Source of the DNA: CAYYVJ01 sp964475115
GTDB taxonomy: Bacteria; Bacillota; Clostridia; Lachnospirales; Lachnospiraceae
Direction of reading: 5' to 3'
DNA: 5,755 nucleotides
Assembly (NCBI GenBank): GCA_964475115.1
Contig: CAYYVJ010000112.1
Location: 1-5,755, forward strand
This document shows, one piece after another, positions 5,234 through 5,755 of the stretch. The notes beneath the pieces were generated by a model. The model was not told the DNA's origin and did no database searches. It saw only the letters and a list, made by a program, of their open reading frames with translations. Position numbers and translations under genes: made by a program. Every line of letters starts with the position of its first letter. Position 1 is the stretch's first letter.

Positions 5234-5755
5234 TTAACCTCCTATCGCTCTTAATGGATCTATTTTTAACACAGCACTCACTGAGAATAATCCTCCAAAA
5301 AGCGCAAATAAGAAAAAGGCAGCTGTGATTACTAAATAATACATAATGTTGACCGCAAATGGAATCACATCAGATAGGAAAATTCCTGTTAATATAGTGA
5401 GCACTAAGCCAACGGCAATTCCAAATGCAACAAGTAAAAATGTTTGTATGATAACAGATCCACCAATATATCCATTAGAAATACCTTGTGCTTTCATAAC
5501 CCCAAACATGCTGGTTTTTTGAATTGTCAATACATAAATAAATATCCCTAATACAAACGCTGTTATAATAATTAGGAAAATAATCATCACCGAAAAAGTT
5601 AAAACTTGAGCAGTATATCCTGGTAACGTTGAAATATAGTCATCTGTAGTGTAACTCATTAAATTACTTGGTAAATAATTGCTTTCGCCTTTAACAACAA
5701 TACCACTGAATAAATCCGGTGTATTCGTTGAACCATAACGATAAGTTTGCCATGT
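5234..5755 (-). CDS. ABC transporter permease, FtsX/MacB family, C-terminal part (cut by window edge)
   Basis: The frame is open from the right edge of the window to a TAA at 5236-5234, giving 173 visible C-terminal residues; the true start lies beyond the window. An internal ATG at 5659 is not the start, because the frame continues upstream through an extracellular-type segment (WQTYRYGSTNTPDLF and on). After that come three transmembrane helices: about 46-71, with many Ile/Phe; about 94-121; and about 137-159. The segment IQKTSMFGVMKAQGIS after the first helix is the cytosolic coupling region of FtsX-type permeases, and the end KIDPLRAIGG is the family's characteristic terminus. It pairs with the ATPase immediately downstream to form an exporter or mechanotransmission complex of MacB/LolCDE/HrtAB type. 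This is the part of HrtB-like permeases that carries the last three of four helices. Substrate unknown. Confidence 0.88.
   Translation of the reverse strand, partial: TWQTYRYGSTNTPDLFSGIVVKGESNYLPSNLMSYTTDDYISTLPGYTAQVLTFSVMIIFLIIITAFVLGIFIYVLTIQKTSMFGVMKAQGISNGYIGGSVIIQTFLLVAFGIAVGLVLTILTGIFLSDVIPFAVNIMYYLVITAAFFLFALFGGLFSVSAVLKIDPLRAIGG

Noticed and set aside
5234..5659. Reading the permease as a complete 141-residue gene starting at 5659
   Set aside because: The same frame stays open to the window edge with a plausible extracellular segment, so the protein is a C-terminal fragment of a longer permease cut by the window.

Overview
The window (5,755 bp) is AT-rich with strong AGGAGG-type ribosome binding sites and sigma-A-like promoters. 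Gene content (Mrp/NBP35-type ATPase, rubredoxin-like protein, P-II-like protein next to a cation:proton antiporter, FtsX/MacB-type ABC exporter) suggests an anaerobic, low-GC member of the Bacillota, such as Clostridia or Negativicutes. That placement is an inference from gene content and base composition, not from a marker gene.

Layout from left to right. Positions 1-136 are a promoter/leader region with two short inverted repeats. Positions 137-1699 (+) encode a 520-residue protein with an N-terminal helix-turn-helix and a long C-terminal part that I do not recognise firmly. It faces a leftward set of genes and shares with them a strong bidirectional terminator hairpin at 1705-1744. On the minus strand, read right to left, come: the 3' part of an ABC permease (5755-5234, cut by the window edge); its ATPase (5232-4552); a 171-bp gap with a near-consensus promoter and a long hairpin; a 112-residue P-II-like protein (4380-4042); a 390-residue cation:proton antiporter overlapping it by one base (4042-2870); a 158-bp gap; an Mrp/NBP35-type P-loop ATPase (2711-1866); and a 51-residue rubredoxin-like protein (1866-1711) overlapping the ATPase stop by one base.

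Three functional units are visible. The first is an ABC exporter of the lipoprotein-release/HrtAB/MacB type. The second is a transport unit in which a small P-II-like protein is translationally coupled to an antiporter that has no cytosolic RCK/KTN regulatory domain; the natural hypothesis is that the P-II-like protein is its regulator in trans. The third is an iron-sulfur or metal-handling pair, an Mrp ATPase with an N-terminal four-cysteine cluster coupled to a half-rubredoxin that keeps only the second metal-binding knuckle. The rightward regulator looks like a separate unit, AT-richer by eye than the genes beside it, and may have been acquired independently.

The most interesting items are the coupled P-II-like/antiporter pair with its hairpin leader, and the single-knuckle rubredoxin beside an Mrp that has lost one cysteine of the usual CPxC motif. 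No CRISPR array, tRNA, rRNA or insertion sequence was seen.
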